Source: Calothrix sp. NIES-4105 (lineage in GTDB: Bacteria > Cyanobacteriota > Cyanobacteriia > Cyanobacteriales > Nostocaceae). Taken from it: a stretch of 64,000 nucleotides of DNA. The stretch spans positions 4,353,614-4,417,613 of the forward strand of contig NZ_AP018290.1 in the NCBI RefSeq assembly GCF_002368415.1. The letters are read 5' to 3'. The notes under the pieces were generated by a model. That model was not told where the DNA came from. It saw nothing but the letters and a program-made list of their open reading frames with translations, and searched no databases. Position 1 is the first letter of the stretch. Each line of letters opens with the position of its first letter. Shown in pieces: positions 1 through 8,700 of the stretch. The position numbers and the translations under genes were made by a program.

Positions 1-1
1 G

Positions 2-460
2 ATAGCTAAGTTCGTCAGTAATGGCTGGGAGATTTATTTTCACCCGCAATTATTTGGCACTCAGTATCAAGAATTGTTTGACCGTGTTTCTAGTTTGCGT
101 GAAAAATTACCAGAAGCTGAATATAAAACCCACGCAACAGTCAAGTTATTTGCAGCAATTACAGTTGCAATTGAAACCAAAATTTCTTCTGACCCGAAAG
201 CAAGTTCTTTTACGTTAACAGGGGCATTAAAACGATACGGGCGCCTAAAAAAGATGGGTTTACCTTCAAGATACCGTCTGTTTTTTCGAGTGTTTGATAC
301 CCCATTGAAAGCAATTGTCATTTTGTGGCTAGGGTTTCCTCGTAAAGAGGGCGCCAAAGATGATTGTTACGAAGTGTTTACTAAGATGGTAGAGCAAGGA
401 ACATTTCCAAATAGTTTAGATGAATTGGTGCCAGAAACTGATATGACGGAGGATGAATAA
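2..460 (+). CDS. YhaV-family type II toxin, 5' end outside window
   Basis: The frame is open from base 2, so the true start may lie upstream of the window. The visible N-terminus reads SNGWEIYFHPQLF and the C-terminal half carries RYRLFFRVF, then a WLGFPRKEGAKDD stretch and YEVFTKMVEQGTFP. These blocks match the order seen in YhaV toxins, RelE-superfamily ribosome-dependent mRNA interferases that inhibit translation in the cytoplasm. The usual partner, a PrlF/AbrB-type antitoxin, is normally encoded just upstream and would fall outside the window. The visible part is about 153 residues, close to a full YhaV, so little is missing. The family call is fairly firm; activity and the presence of the antitoxin are inferred. 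Confidence 0.8.
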   Translation: MAKFVSNGWEIYFHPQLFGTQYQELFDRVSSLREKLPEAEYKTHATVKLFAAITVAIETKISSDPKASSFTLTGALKRYGRLKKMGLPSRYRLFFRVFDTPLKAIVILWLGFPRKEGAKDDCYEVFTKMVEQGTFPNSLDELVPETDMTEDE

Positions 461-645
461 CAGAATATTCAGAAATATGTTCCTGTGACGCAATTTTCTC
501 AAAATCAAAAGGCATTTGAACTTTTGTACTACAAATAATTTCTCAAAGCTAGCGTTTCACGAGTTATAAAAGTTACATGAGTTTCTGAGTTATAATCAGA
601 AAACTTTAGGTATAATTGTCACTCCAGCTTTGAGGCGCCAACTCT

Positions 646-1218
646 GTGATTGCTATTTATCCCGGAAGCTTTGACCCCGTAACACTGGGGCACCTCGATA
701 TCATCCAGCGCGGTGCTTATTTGTTTGAACGAGTTGTCGTTGCTGTGCTGCGTAACCCGAACAAAACACCTTTGTTTACTGTCCAAGAGCGGATTGAACA
801 AATTCGTAAATCAACTAAGCATCTACCAAACGTTGAAGCTGATAGCTTTGATGGACTAACTGTAAACTATGCTCAAATGAGAAAAGCGCAAGTACTACTG
901 CGAGGATTGCGCGCGATTTCCGATTTTGAGGTTGAACTTCAAATGGCACATACCAACAAAACGCTCTCGACCCAAATAGAGACAGTTTTTTTGGCAACAT
1001 CAAATGAATATAGTTTTTTAAGTAGTAGTGTGGTAAAAGAGATTGCAAAGTTTGGTGGCTCTGTTAATCACCTTGTTCCTCCGCACGTCGCTGACGATAT
1101 ATACCAATGTTACGCCCACAAATACCAATCGAACCAGAGCATAACGGAAAACATCCCGTCTCTCACGAACCCCCCAACCCAAATGTTGGTGGAAAACCAG
1201 AACCCGAGGGATGTTTAA
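646..1218 (+). CDS. coaD: Pantetheine-phosphate adenylyltransferase (CoaD)
   Basis: This enzyme transfers AMP from ATP to 4'-phosphopantetheine, giving dephospho-CoA in the CoA pathway. The nucleotidyltransferase signature is complete: [16 protein letters not shown] at the N-terminus (TxGH-type motif), [18 protein letters not shown] in the middle, and the [18 protein letters not shown] block with the ISSTxxR-like loop in variant form. The start is GTG at 646, chosen because the family begins directly with this strand. Typical CoaD ends near residue 160; here about 30 extra residues follow. That tail lies over the start of the next gene in another frame, so it is probably unconstrained by CoaD function. 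Likely cotranscribed with that gene. Confidence 0.95.
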   Translation: MIAIYPGSFDPVTLGHLDIIQRGAYLFERVVVAVLRNPNKTPLFTVQERIEQIRKSTKHLPNVEADSFDGLTVNYAQMRKAQVLLRGLRAISDFEVELQMAHTNKTLSTQIETVFLATSNEYSFLSSSVVKEIAKFGGSVNHLVPPHVADDIYQCYAHKYQSNQSITENIPSLTNPPTQMLVENQNPRDV

Positions 1219-1778
1219 ATATTCAGCAGTCACTTGACCGTTTTGAGGAAATGATTCTTGCTAGTTTCCGCATTCCGTTTACTAAGCGTACCTTAGTGGA
1301 TGAGGAAAAGCTGCTTGACCAGCTTGATTATATTCGTTTGACGTTGCCAACAGCGTTTAATGAGGCAATGGTAATAAATCAACACAGAGAGGAAATTTTG
1401 CTCGAAGCTGAAGAGTACGGACAGCGTATTGTCGATGCTGCTCAAACGAAGCGCGCGCAAATTTTAGAAGAAAGTGATATTATTCGGCAGGCAGAACACG
1501 AAGCTTTGGAGTTAAAGCGTAAGGTTCAGCAAGAGTGTGATTTATTAATGCAGCAAACTCTCGAAGAAATCGACCTTAAACGTCGCCAATGTCAACAAGA
1601 ATTAGAACAAATGCGAGCCGAGGCAATAGAGTCAGCTCAACAAATAGAACAAGGCGCCGATGATTATGCTGATAGTGTTCTCGAACACATCGAGCAAGAT
1701 TTAAATGAAATGACACGTATCATCCGTAATGGGCGCTCATCACTTAATGCTTCGAGATCACCATACAAGGGAAAGTAG
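1107..1778 (+). CDS. Coiled-coil protein encoded behind coaD (DivIVA/AtpF-like)
   Basis: A 223-residue protein that begins inside coaD and overlaps it by 112 bases in a different frame. The first 35 residues are Pro/Asn/Gly-rich. After a short conserved block ([18 protein letters not shown], then [13 protein letters not shown]) the rest is charged coiled coil with heptad spacing ([18 protein letters not shown] and following), resembling the stalk of ATP synthase subunit b or DivIVA-type proteins. It has no membrane segment, so it is not a true AtpF. From memory, cyanobacterial homologues follow coaD and start with a similar MLRP-like N-terminus, which supports this start and the overlap. The function is unknown; a structural role is only an inference from the coiled coil. 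Confidence 0.8.
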   Translation: MLRPQIPIEPEHNGKHPVSHEPPNPNVGGKPEPEGCLNIQQSLDRFEEMILASFRIPFTKRTLVDEEKLLDQLDYIRLTLPTAFNEAMVINQHREEILLEAEEYGQRIVDAAQTKRAQILEESDIIRQAEHEALELKRKVQQECDLLMQQTLEEIDLKRRQCQQELEQMRAEAIESAQQIEQGADDYADSVLEHIEQDLNEMTRIIRNGRSSLNASRSPYKGK

Positions 1779-2073
1779 GGTAAGGTGGGCACTGCCAGCC
1801 CTTGATGGCGCGAACCAATGAACTATGAGCTTAAGCGCTTAAAACCCTTACTAAGTCTGGATTTTAAGTTAAAGCTAAATTTTGAACAGACATTGTGAAT
1901 TAAGGTTTAATTAATCTAAATGTTCTGCTAAAAAGCTAAAATCTATACTTTTTTAGACTAAGCATACTGACTTTTAAATAAGACGACTGCGTAAAAGCTT
2001 GTCGTTTCGTTAAGAGAAAAAAGTAGTATCTGAGTTCGCGCCATCAAGGGCTGGGTGGGTACTGCCCACCTAC
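1775..2073. mobile_element. MITE-like element with 40-base imperfect inverted ends
   Basis: The two ends are inverted copies: a perfect 19-base arm AGCCCTTGATGGCGCGAAC at 1797-1815 and its complement at 2034-2052. The similarity extends outward imperfectly to GTAGG at the left and CCTAC at the right. The roughly 300-base unit has an AT-rich interior with no reading frame. It sits between a gene end and a dead gene tail. The structure suggests a non-autonomous transposon, but I see no clear target-site duplication and no transposase, so it could also be a large transcribed hairpin. Confidence 0.5.
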
Positions 2074-2078
2074 GATTA

Positions 2079-2207
2079 TTACGCGGCAACCATTACCTGA
2101 TTAATTACACCGTACTTTAAAGTTAGCTCGTGAAGCACGCCTACAGTAGCATCTATTTGTTCTACGGTGTGCGCTGCACTTAAGATAAAGCGAATTCTTC
2201 CTTTGTA
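2079..2207 (-). pseudogene. C-terminal remnant of an alpha-oxoamine synthase (BioF/CqsA-like)
   Basis: The minus-strand frame ending in TAA at 2079-2081 reads GRIRFILSAAHTVEQIDATV followed by GVLHELTLKYGVINQ. This is the signature C-terminus of fold-type I PLP enzymes of the 8-amino-7-oxononanoate / 2-amino-3-ketobutyrate synthase family, which condense an acyl-CoA or acyl-ACP with an amino acid. Upstream a stop codon interrupts the frame at once (GGG then TGA), and no further homologous sequence is visible. Only about 42 codons of a gene that is normally about 400 codons survive. The neighbouring KAS III-like and ThDP genes suggest this was the third member of a lost pathway. Confidence 0.65.
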
Positions 2208-2404
2208 CCCTCATCTGATTCTAATTTTAGATTATTTAATCAAACCAAACAAAAACGCTTACTTTACACCATCAACCGCAGAGTGCGCGTTTTGGTATTA
2301 TAAGTAACTTCACTAATTCTTTTATTTGTTTTCCGTAAATACTCTAAAGTATAGCAATTCAATTTAAGTTAACGTAAGGAAACTATACAAAGTCAAGTTT
2401 AATT

Positions 2405-3487
2405 ATGCGTCCTCCAATTGGAATTCGCTCACTCTCGGTTTCGTTCCCAAGCATAATTCGTACAAACGATTACTATAAAGAAAAATATCCGGAGCTATTT
2501 GCTCAAGCCGATAAAAAAAGTTTGGCAAAACTATTTACACCTGCAAATATATCTGCTCCGACCAATGAATATGACTTGGAGATGATGCCGTATCTTCAAG
2601 ACCCATTTCGTGGTGCCGTTCAAAGGCGGGTGCTTGCTCCGAACGAGTCTTCTCTAACGCTAGAATATCAAGCTGCATCAGATGCGCTCAAAGCGGCAAA
2701 TCTTTCTGTAAATGATGTTGACCTATTAATAGTTTGTTCTTTAGCACCTGAATACATTGGCTATGGCAATGCTGCTTTTGTTGCGCGCGAGTTAGGGTTG
2801 AAATGTGGTGCATGGAATTTGGATGCAACCTGTGGCAGCACACTAATCGCATTACAGACAGCCTCTGCCCTAGTGCAAGCAGGAGAGTACAAAAATGTAT
2901 TAGTTGTTGTTTCATGTACTTACTCTCGCGGTGTCGATGAAAGTGATACACTTGCATGGTTTTTCAGCGATGGAGCAGGAGCGTTTGTTGTCAGCGCTTT
3001 GGAAGTTAATCAAGGCATTATAAGTACACATGCAGTTAATACTGGTGTATTGTGCGACCAATTCAAAATCAAAACCTCAAATGATGAGAAAGGAAATACT
3101 CGTCTTCATTTGCGTGTCGCTAGAAACACAAACAAAATGATGGCTGAGACTGCCACAGGACTTTTACGTACATGTTGTGAAGGAGCTATTGAGAAAGCTG
3201 GTCTAACGCTAAATGATATTGACTTTTTTATTTTCAACACCCCTACCGCTTGGTTTTCAAAGTTTTGTATTCGTGTACTGAACATTGACCCAGAGCGTAC
3301 AATTGACGTTTACCCACTTTATTCTAATATTGGTCCAGCATTGACTCTCGCAAATCTTTATCATGCAGCACATATGGGTAAAATTCGGGAGAATGACTTG
3401 ATTTTAATGTATGGTTTTGGCGCCGCTAGTAGTGCTGCTGCAAGCATTATGCGTTGGGGTAACGTTGCTCTAGGTTCTATACCTTAA
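2405..3487 (+). CDS. 3-oxoacyl-ACP synthase III-like protein lacking the His ligand
   Basis: A 360-residue thiolase-fold protein of the KAS III/FabH group. The nucleophile Cys143 lies in NLDATCGSTLIAL and the distal Asn308 in YSNIGPALT, as in FabH. The histidine of the usual PHQAN block is absent: the aligned segment reads FIFNTPTAWF (residues 276-285). Decarboxylating KAS III enzymes use a Cys-His-Asn triad, so this protein may instead transfer an acyl group or use another acceptor; that is inference. It also has a long insertion around residues 45-85. It is not housekeeping fabH by context: it sits between an oxoamine-synthase remnant and a convergent ThDP enzyme gene, which suggests specialised metabolism. 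Confidence 0.75.
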   Translation: MRPPIGIRSLSVSFPSIIRTNDYYKEKYPELFAQADKKSLAKLFTPANISAPTNEYDLEMMPYLQDPFRGAVQRRVLAPNESSLTLEYQAASDALKAANLSVNDVDLLIVCSLAPEYIGYGNAAFVARELGLKCGAWNLDATCGSTLIALQTASALVQAGEYKNVLVVVSCTYSRGVDESDTLAWFFSDGAGAFVVSALEVNQGIISTHAVNTGVLCDQFKIKTSNDEKGNTRLHLRVARNTNKMMAETATGLLRTCCEGAIEKAGLTLNDIDFFIFNTPTAWFSKFCIRVLNIDPERTIDVYPLYSNIGPALTLANLYHAAHMGKIRENDLILMYGFGAASSAAASIMRWGNVALGSIP

Positions 3488-3537
3488 TCTTAATTTGTAG
3501 TTGCGCTTGAGAATAAAGCGCTACTACAAACTTTTAC

Positions 3538-5310
3538 TTATAAATAACAATCACCGCGAAGATTATGAACACGTGGGTTCATTCCAATAACTTGTGTAGC
3601 GTCTATTGGTACCTCAATCAAAATGGATTGAGCAGAGCAGTCATAGCAAGCGTTCATTATTTCCGATAAATTACTTAAGTCTGGCTTCACTTTGTACCCA
3701 TTCCAAGCATGAGCTTTTGCTGCTGCGACAAAATCAATATTTGGTAAATGAGAATGATATAAATCTTTATCAAGTCCTGGAATAATGGACGGCGCCCCTT
3801 GTTCAATTATTCCATAACAATTATTGTTCATAATGAATAAACGTAACCCAAGGCGAGAAGCATCAGCTAACGCACCCCCATATAAACGCCAACACCCATC
3901 GCCGGAAAATACAAACGTATGTAATGATGGGTTTGCCAGCTTGGCACCACAAGCAAGTCCAAAAGCACTACCCATTGCTGAACCATGATACATTGAGTAG
4001 AATTTTATATTCGGGTGGCGACGTTGCATTAAATATGGTCGGTCTTTGTAAGCCATACAGATGTCATCAAAGCCAATGCTATTTGGTTGCCAGTGTTGTT
4101 CTAACTGCTCGTATAAAGATACTAAATCAACTGTATTAGGGTGTACTTGACGAGATATTTTGCGAGTATTTAAACTTTGATAATTAGGTAATAGAAAGTC
4201 TTGATATTTTGGGAAAGGCAGCAGATTTAATATTTCCTGAAGTATTACAGTAATATTACCACGTACTTTACAGTATTTAAAAGCTGTACGATGTTCAAAA
4301 GTTCCATTTTGATGCCCATAAGGATTTTCAAAATCTGTTAAATGCCATACGTACCCAGCTTTGATTTGCTCACAATTAAGTACATACTCATGTGGGTCAA
4401 ACCCAATCATAATCAGCACATCATCTTCATTAATGCTATGCCATAATTCCAACGCACGGTCATTACCACCGAACATGATATGTCCATATCCATAAGGATT
4501 TGTTTCACTGACTGCATTAGCACCATTAGTAGACCAGATAATTGGAGATTTTAGTTTATACGATAATTTATCGATTAATTGGGCAATACCTTCGTACCTT
4601 GCAGCTTCTTCTCCAACATACAGCACAATTCGTTGATTTTTTAATCGAGCTAGGTGGCTAACTAATGCTTCGATATCTAAGTAGTTTACTGAATTATATA
4701 GCTGTGTATGAGAAAATGTTAATTGATTAATATTTATATCTTGTGAAAGTATGTCTGGGTGGAATGCAATCACTACTGGTCGTGACTTTTGCAAAATTTT
4801 ATTAACCATCCGTAGCTTTTCTTCAATAACACTTAAGTCATCAATAACGATACAACCATCACCCAACTCTGCTTTTAATTGTGGAAGCAAGTTCATTCCA
4901 TGCTCTGTGACATCTTGTAATGGAGCTTTATTTTGTACATTGGTAGAATTCAATGCCACTAAAAACACTGCTGGGATGTTATGCAGTTTTGCTTCAGTTA
5001 ATCCGCACAAACCTAACTTAGTCGCGGCGCCTGTTGTTAGGATAGTTCCAGCCAGAGTTCCTGTTGCGAGATAATAGCCAAGGGGAACGAAACCAGCGAT
5101 ATATTCGTTCATAGTCAACATACGTGCGCTTTCATCAACTTGACCAATGTGATTTAATGGCTGTAAATATTGTGCTAGTTTTATAACACCACCACCATTG
5201 ACTCCAGCGTAAGTTTTTATACCTAATGATTGCAGCAGTTTTATTAATGCGAAATTTCCAGATACTAGTTTACTGACATCATTTTTAGCTACATCTTTAG
5301 TTAACAGCAT
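3538..5310 (-). CDS. Thiamine diphosphate-dependent enzyme, acetolactate synthase-like
   Basis: A 590-residue protein with the layout of the acetolactate synthase/benzaldehyde lyase superfamily. The N-terminal Pyr-binding domain has a candidate catalytic Glu60 in QVDESARM, followed by GYYLATGTLAG. The central domain spans about residues 195-350. The C-terminal PP domain has the ThDP signature GDG at about 470-472 through MNNN near 494-497. Such enzymes decarboxylate 2-oxo acids and add the carbanion to a second carbonyl, giving hydroxyketones. It is not the normal IlvB by sequence feel. It is convergent with the KAS III-like gene with only 50 bases between the stops. The substrate is unknown. 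Confidence 0.8.
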   Translation of the reverse strand: MLLTKDVAKNDVSKLVSGNFALIKLLQSLGIKTYAGVNGGGVIKLAQYLQPLNHIGQVDESARMLTMNEYIAGFVPLGYYLATGTLAGTILTTGAATKLGLCGLTEAKLHNIPAVFLVALNSTNVQNKAPLQDVTEHGMNLLPQLKAELGDGCIVIDDLSVIEEKLRMVNKILQKSRPVVIAFHPDILSQDININQLTFSHTQLYNSVNYLDIEALVSHLARLKNQRIVLYVGEEAARYEGIAQLIDKLSYKLKSPIIWSTNGANAVSETNPYGYGHIMFGGNDRALELWHSINEDDVLIMIGFDPHEYVLNCEQIKAGYVWHLTDFENPYGHQNGTFEHRTAFKYCKVRGNITVILQEILNLLPFPKYQDFLLPNYQSLNTRKISRQVHPNTVDLVSLYEQLEQHWQPNSIGFDDICMAYKDRPYLMQRRHPNIKFYSMYHGSAMGSAFGLACGAKLANPSLHTFVFSGDGCWRLYGGALADASRLGLRLFIMNNNCYGIIEQGAPSIIPGLDKDLYHSHLPNIDFVAAAKAHAWNGYKVKPDLSNLSEIMNACYDCSAQSILIEVPIDATQVIGMNPRVHNLRGDCYL

Positions 5311-5743
5311 TTTTTACTCTCTACTTTAACCTAAAATAAGTTTTTTATAAATTAATAATATTTCACTATTTAATACGATTGGTGAAAATTATATAAAAAT
5401 CAAATAGACATTTATAAAAATATTTATATTATTTAAGTTTGTTAGTGCTAAAAATCTTAGTAGTATTACTGATTAAGCAATTAACAATAATCCCAAATTA
5501 AAATATTGTTAACATAAATTTTTAAGTAGAATACTTACGTGAAATATAGTATTCTCGCATTTCTTCCACGCATGTTTGCCTTCAGTTTTCGTAAGTAGGA
5601 ATGACGGGTAAAATCTATTCACTCACGAGTGGTGAGTGCGAAATTCAGGTATTGGATTTTTATGTAGCATTCAGCATTAAAACATAGTGCGTTACGCTGT
5701 CGAATGAGCGCACCTTACGTAATTAAAAAATTAAACAGGATTG
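5311..5743. other. Intergenic region, no gene recognised
   Basis: About 430 AT-rich bases between two minus-strand genes. It holds the promoter of the ThDP gene, which I cannot place. Near 5688-5722 it contains an imperfect palindrome (GTGCGTTACGCTGTCG, then GAGCGCACCTTACG) of a sort commonly scattered between cyanobacterial genes. I see no reading frame or RNA gene. Confidence 0.5.
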
Positions 5744-8700
5744 CTATACAGGAATTGATATTACAAAAGCAGTTCCTTCACCAATAGTTGAATTGACTTC
5801 AATAGTACCTCCATGCTTTTCTTCCACGATTTGACGGACTATTGTTAGTCCTAAACCTGTTCCTTTACCAACACTTTTAGTCGTAAATAGGTGGTCAAAG
5901 ATTTTTGCTTTAACTTCTGGTGTCATTCCTATTCCATTATCTCTAATCGTAATCAAAACGTGACTTTTATCACTATTTAAGCTGGTAAATATTGTGATTT
6001 GCAATGGTGATTGTGTAATCTCATTAAAACTACGTTCGGCATTTGATTCTTCTAATGCGTCAATAGCATTAGCTATTAAATTCATAAAAACTTGGTTTAG
6101 TTGCCCAGGAAAACCCTTAACCTGTGGTAAATCGTCGTAGTTTGTGACTACTTTAATATTTGGACGACCTTCTGATGCTTTTAAACGGTGTTTAAGAAGC
6201 ATTAAAGTGCTATCAATACCTTCATGAATATTAAATAAAACCTTTTTATGAGTATCTGCTCTAGAAAAGGTACGTAAGCTAATGCTTATTTCATAAATTC
6301 GATCAACAGCTTGTTGCATTGATTCAATTACTTTTGGGAAATCTTCTCTTATATAACTGAAGTCTATATCTTTAATCTCTTCAGCAATTTGTGCAACTGG
6401 ATTAGGATAATAATTTTGGTACAAGTCAATTAATTCTAGCAAATTTTGTACATATTCGCGCGCAGGTTGTAAATTACCAGTCAAAAAATTAATTGGGTTA
6501 TTAATTTCATGTCCTATCCCTGCAACTAAATTTCCTAAAGCGGTCATTTTTTCACTTTGGATTAGTTGTAATTGTGCTTGTTTGAGATTTTCAAGTGATA
6601 ACTCTAGCTTTTGAGCATAATCTTGAGATTGTTGATACAACCTTGCATTCTCTAAAGAAATAGCAATTTGAGAACATAGTAGTTTGATAAAATTTAGTCT
6701 GCTTTCTGTAAATACTCCTGTTGCTAGATCATTTTCAAGATATAAAATTGCAACTAATTTTCCTTGGTTTAAAATCGGGTTGCATAATATACTTTGCGGC
6801 TTTTGCTGGAAAACATATTCGTCTTTGTAATTGGTATTTTCAAGTATTGTATTATTGAAAATTACGTGTTCTTTTGATCGTGATACATAATTAATTAAAT
6901 TAACTGGTATTTCTTGACTTTCTTCGATTGGAATTGATTCTAATAATGATTTGACTATTTTTGTAGATAAACCAACAGCTTCAACCACCAGCTTACCAGA
7001 ACTTGGTAAGATTAGCACAGCTTTAGAGGCACCAGCATTTTCTATCAGTACTTGCATCAAACTAACAAGTAATTTTTCTAACTCCATTTCGCTACTAATT
7101 GCTTGGGATGCTTTCACTAAACTTAATAAATCTAAAGAATTAGAGATCCTAGAAGTAGTTTCAGTTATAGTGAAGCTAGTACTATTGCTGATTGCAATAG
7201 TTTCGTAAGAATTAAAGTTTGTTTTGCGCTCTTTAATTGAAGTTAGTAAGTGAGGATATTGTTTTTCTAAATCTTGTAATTTTGCCGACGCACCCCATCT
7301 TGCATAGCAGTAATAAGCGTTAATCAAGTAAGTTTGAGCAATTGTATTTTGATTCCATCCTAAGTAAAATTTTGCTGCAAGCTCTTGAGCTAATGCTTCT
7401 TCCTGAAGATAATCATTTTGTTGAGCAAGTTTTATTGCTTGCTCATAACATTCCATTGCAGCAAGCTTGTTATCTAAAACTCTATGTATCTCAGCTTCTA
7501 CTAAATAGTGTTTGTGCAGGAAATTCATCGGAGCATGATTTGCCCAATGCTGCATTTTTTCTTGATTAGAACGTACTTTTTCCAAAATTTCGTTTTGAAA
7601 CGCTGGAGCCGTATCTAAATATACCGCCAATCTCACTAATGAATCATAATAATAAAAGGCTGGAAAAATTATTAATCCTGTTAATCCACTCAGATATTTC
7701 TCTGCTTTCATAGCATAATCTAAAGCAATATCTGAATTATTGAACAAATAATTAAGTGTACATTTGTTGAAATATACCATGCATATTGCCGTGATATCAT
7801 TCATTTCTTGATGCTGCGGTAACATTACTTGCTCATCATAAGCAGTGCCAACTAAACTACATACATCATCACTTTTATTCATCAAATTTAATATTGTTTG
7901 ATGCCATATTTTAATATAACCAAGACCTGTTTTCTGTTTTAATTGTTTGAGTGTTTCACAGTAAACAGACATTTCCTCTTCAAGCCCAATCAATTCTTGA
8001 CCTGTCAAATATGAACCAAACGAATAATTATGTAGCGCATAGGAAGCAAATTCCAAATCACCAGTTTCCAGACCAATCCGATAAACTTCTTGCAATGGCT
8101 TTAAAAAATCACGTGCATGATTTTTCCAATGTCCTACCAAGCTATTATACAAAAGTAAAGTTTTAGCTTGTAACGAAGCGATGCTAGTTTGGGACAAAAG
8201 ATTTAACGATAGTTGAGCAAATTCGTAACCTGCGTCAATATCACCAATAACACAACACAGTAAAAATCCATAAGTACAGTAACCATTTGCAGAAAGTCCT
8301 GTATTGCCATACTTAATTGATAAGTCAACCATTTTTAAAGTGACTAAAGGCACAAATTCAGGACTGCCAAGATAAGCAGCAGAAAACATACTTGACAAAA
8401 TACGCATAGCTGCTAAGTTCTCAGGGTCAGTCATTTCAGGTAGATTAATTAAATCTGCTATATCCCTACCTATTAACAGTGCTGCTGTTGTTTGAAAAGC
8501 TTGTTGAATATCTAACTCTTTTGGTGTTTTTGGAAATTCTATATTAAGTAGCCTCAACACATCAAGGCTGATATTTAAACCTTCAATTAATTGGTTTTGT
8601 GCAACGCAAGCTTGAATTTTGATTTCATAAACCCTAATTCTATCTATAATTGTCTTTGCTTGGCTAATTACTTGCTGGGCAAACTTCTTCATGTTTTCAA

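Noticed and set aside
646-1233. Minus-strand frames antisense to coaD
   Set aside because: They mirror a clearly conserved gene and show no motifs or start signals.
1775-2073. tRNA or structured RNA in the inverted-repeat unit
   Set aside because: No acceptor or T-loop pattern; the arms are too far apart for a compact RNA.
3538-5310. ScyA of scytonemin synthesis
   Set aside because: ScyA is also a ThDP enzyme, but no ScyB, ScyC or aromatic-pathway neighbours are present.
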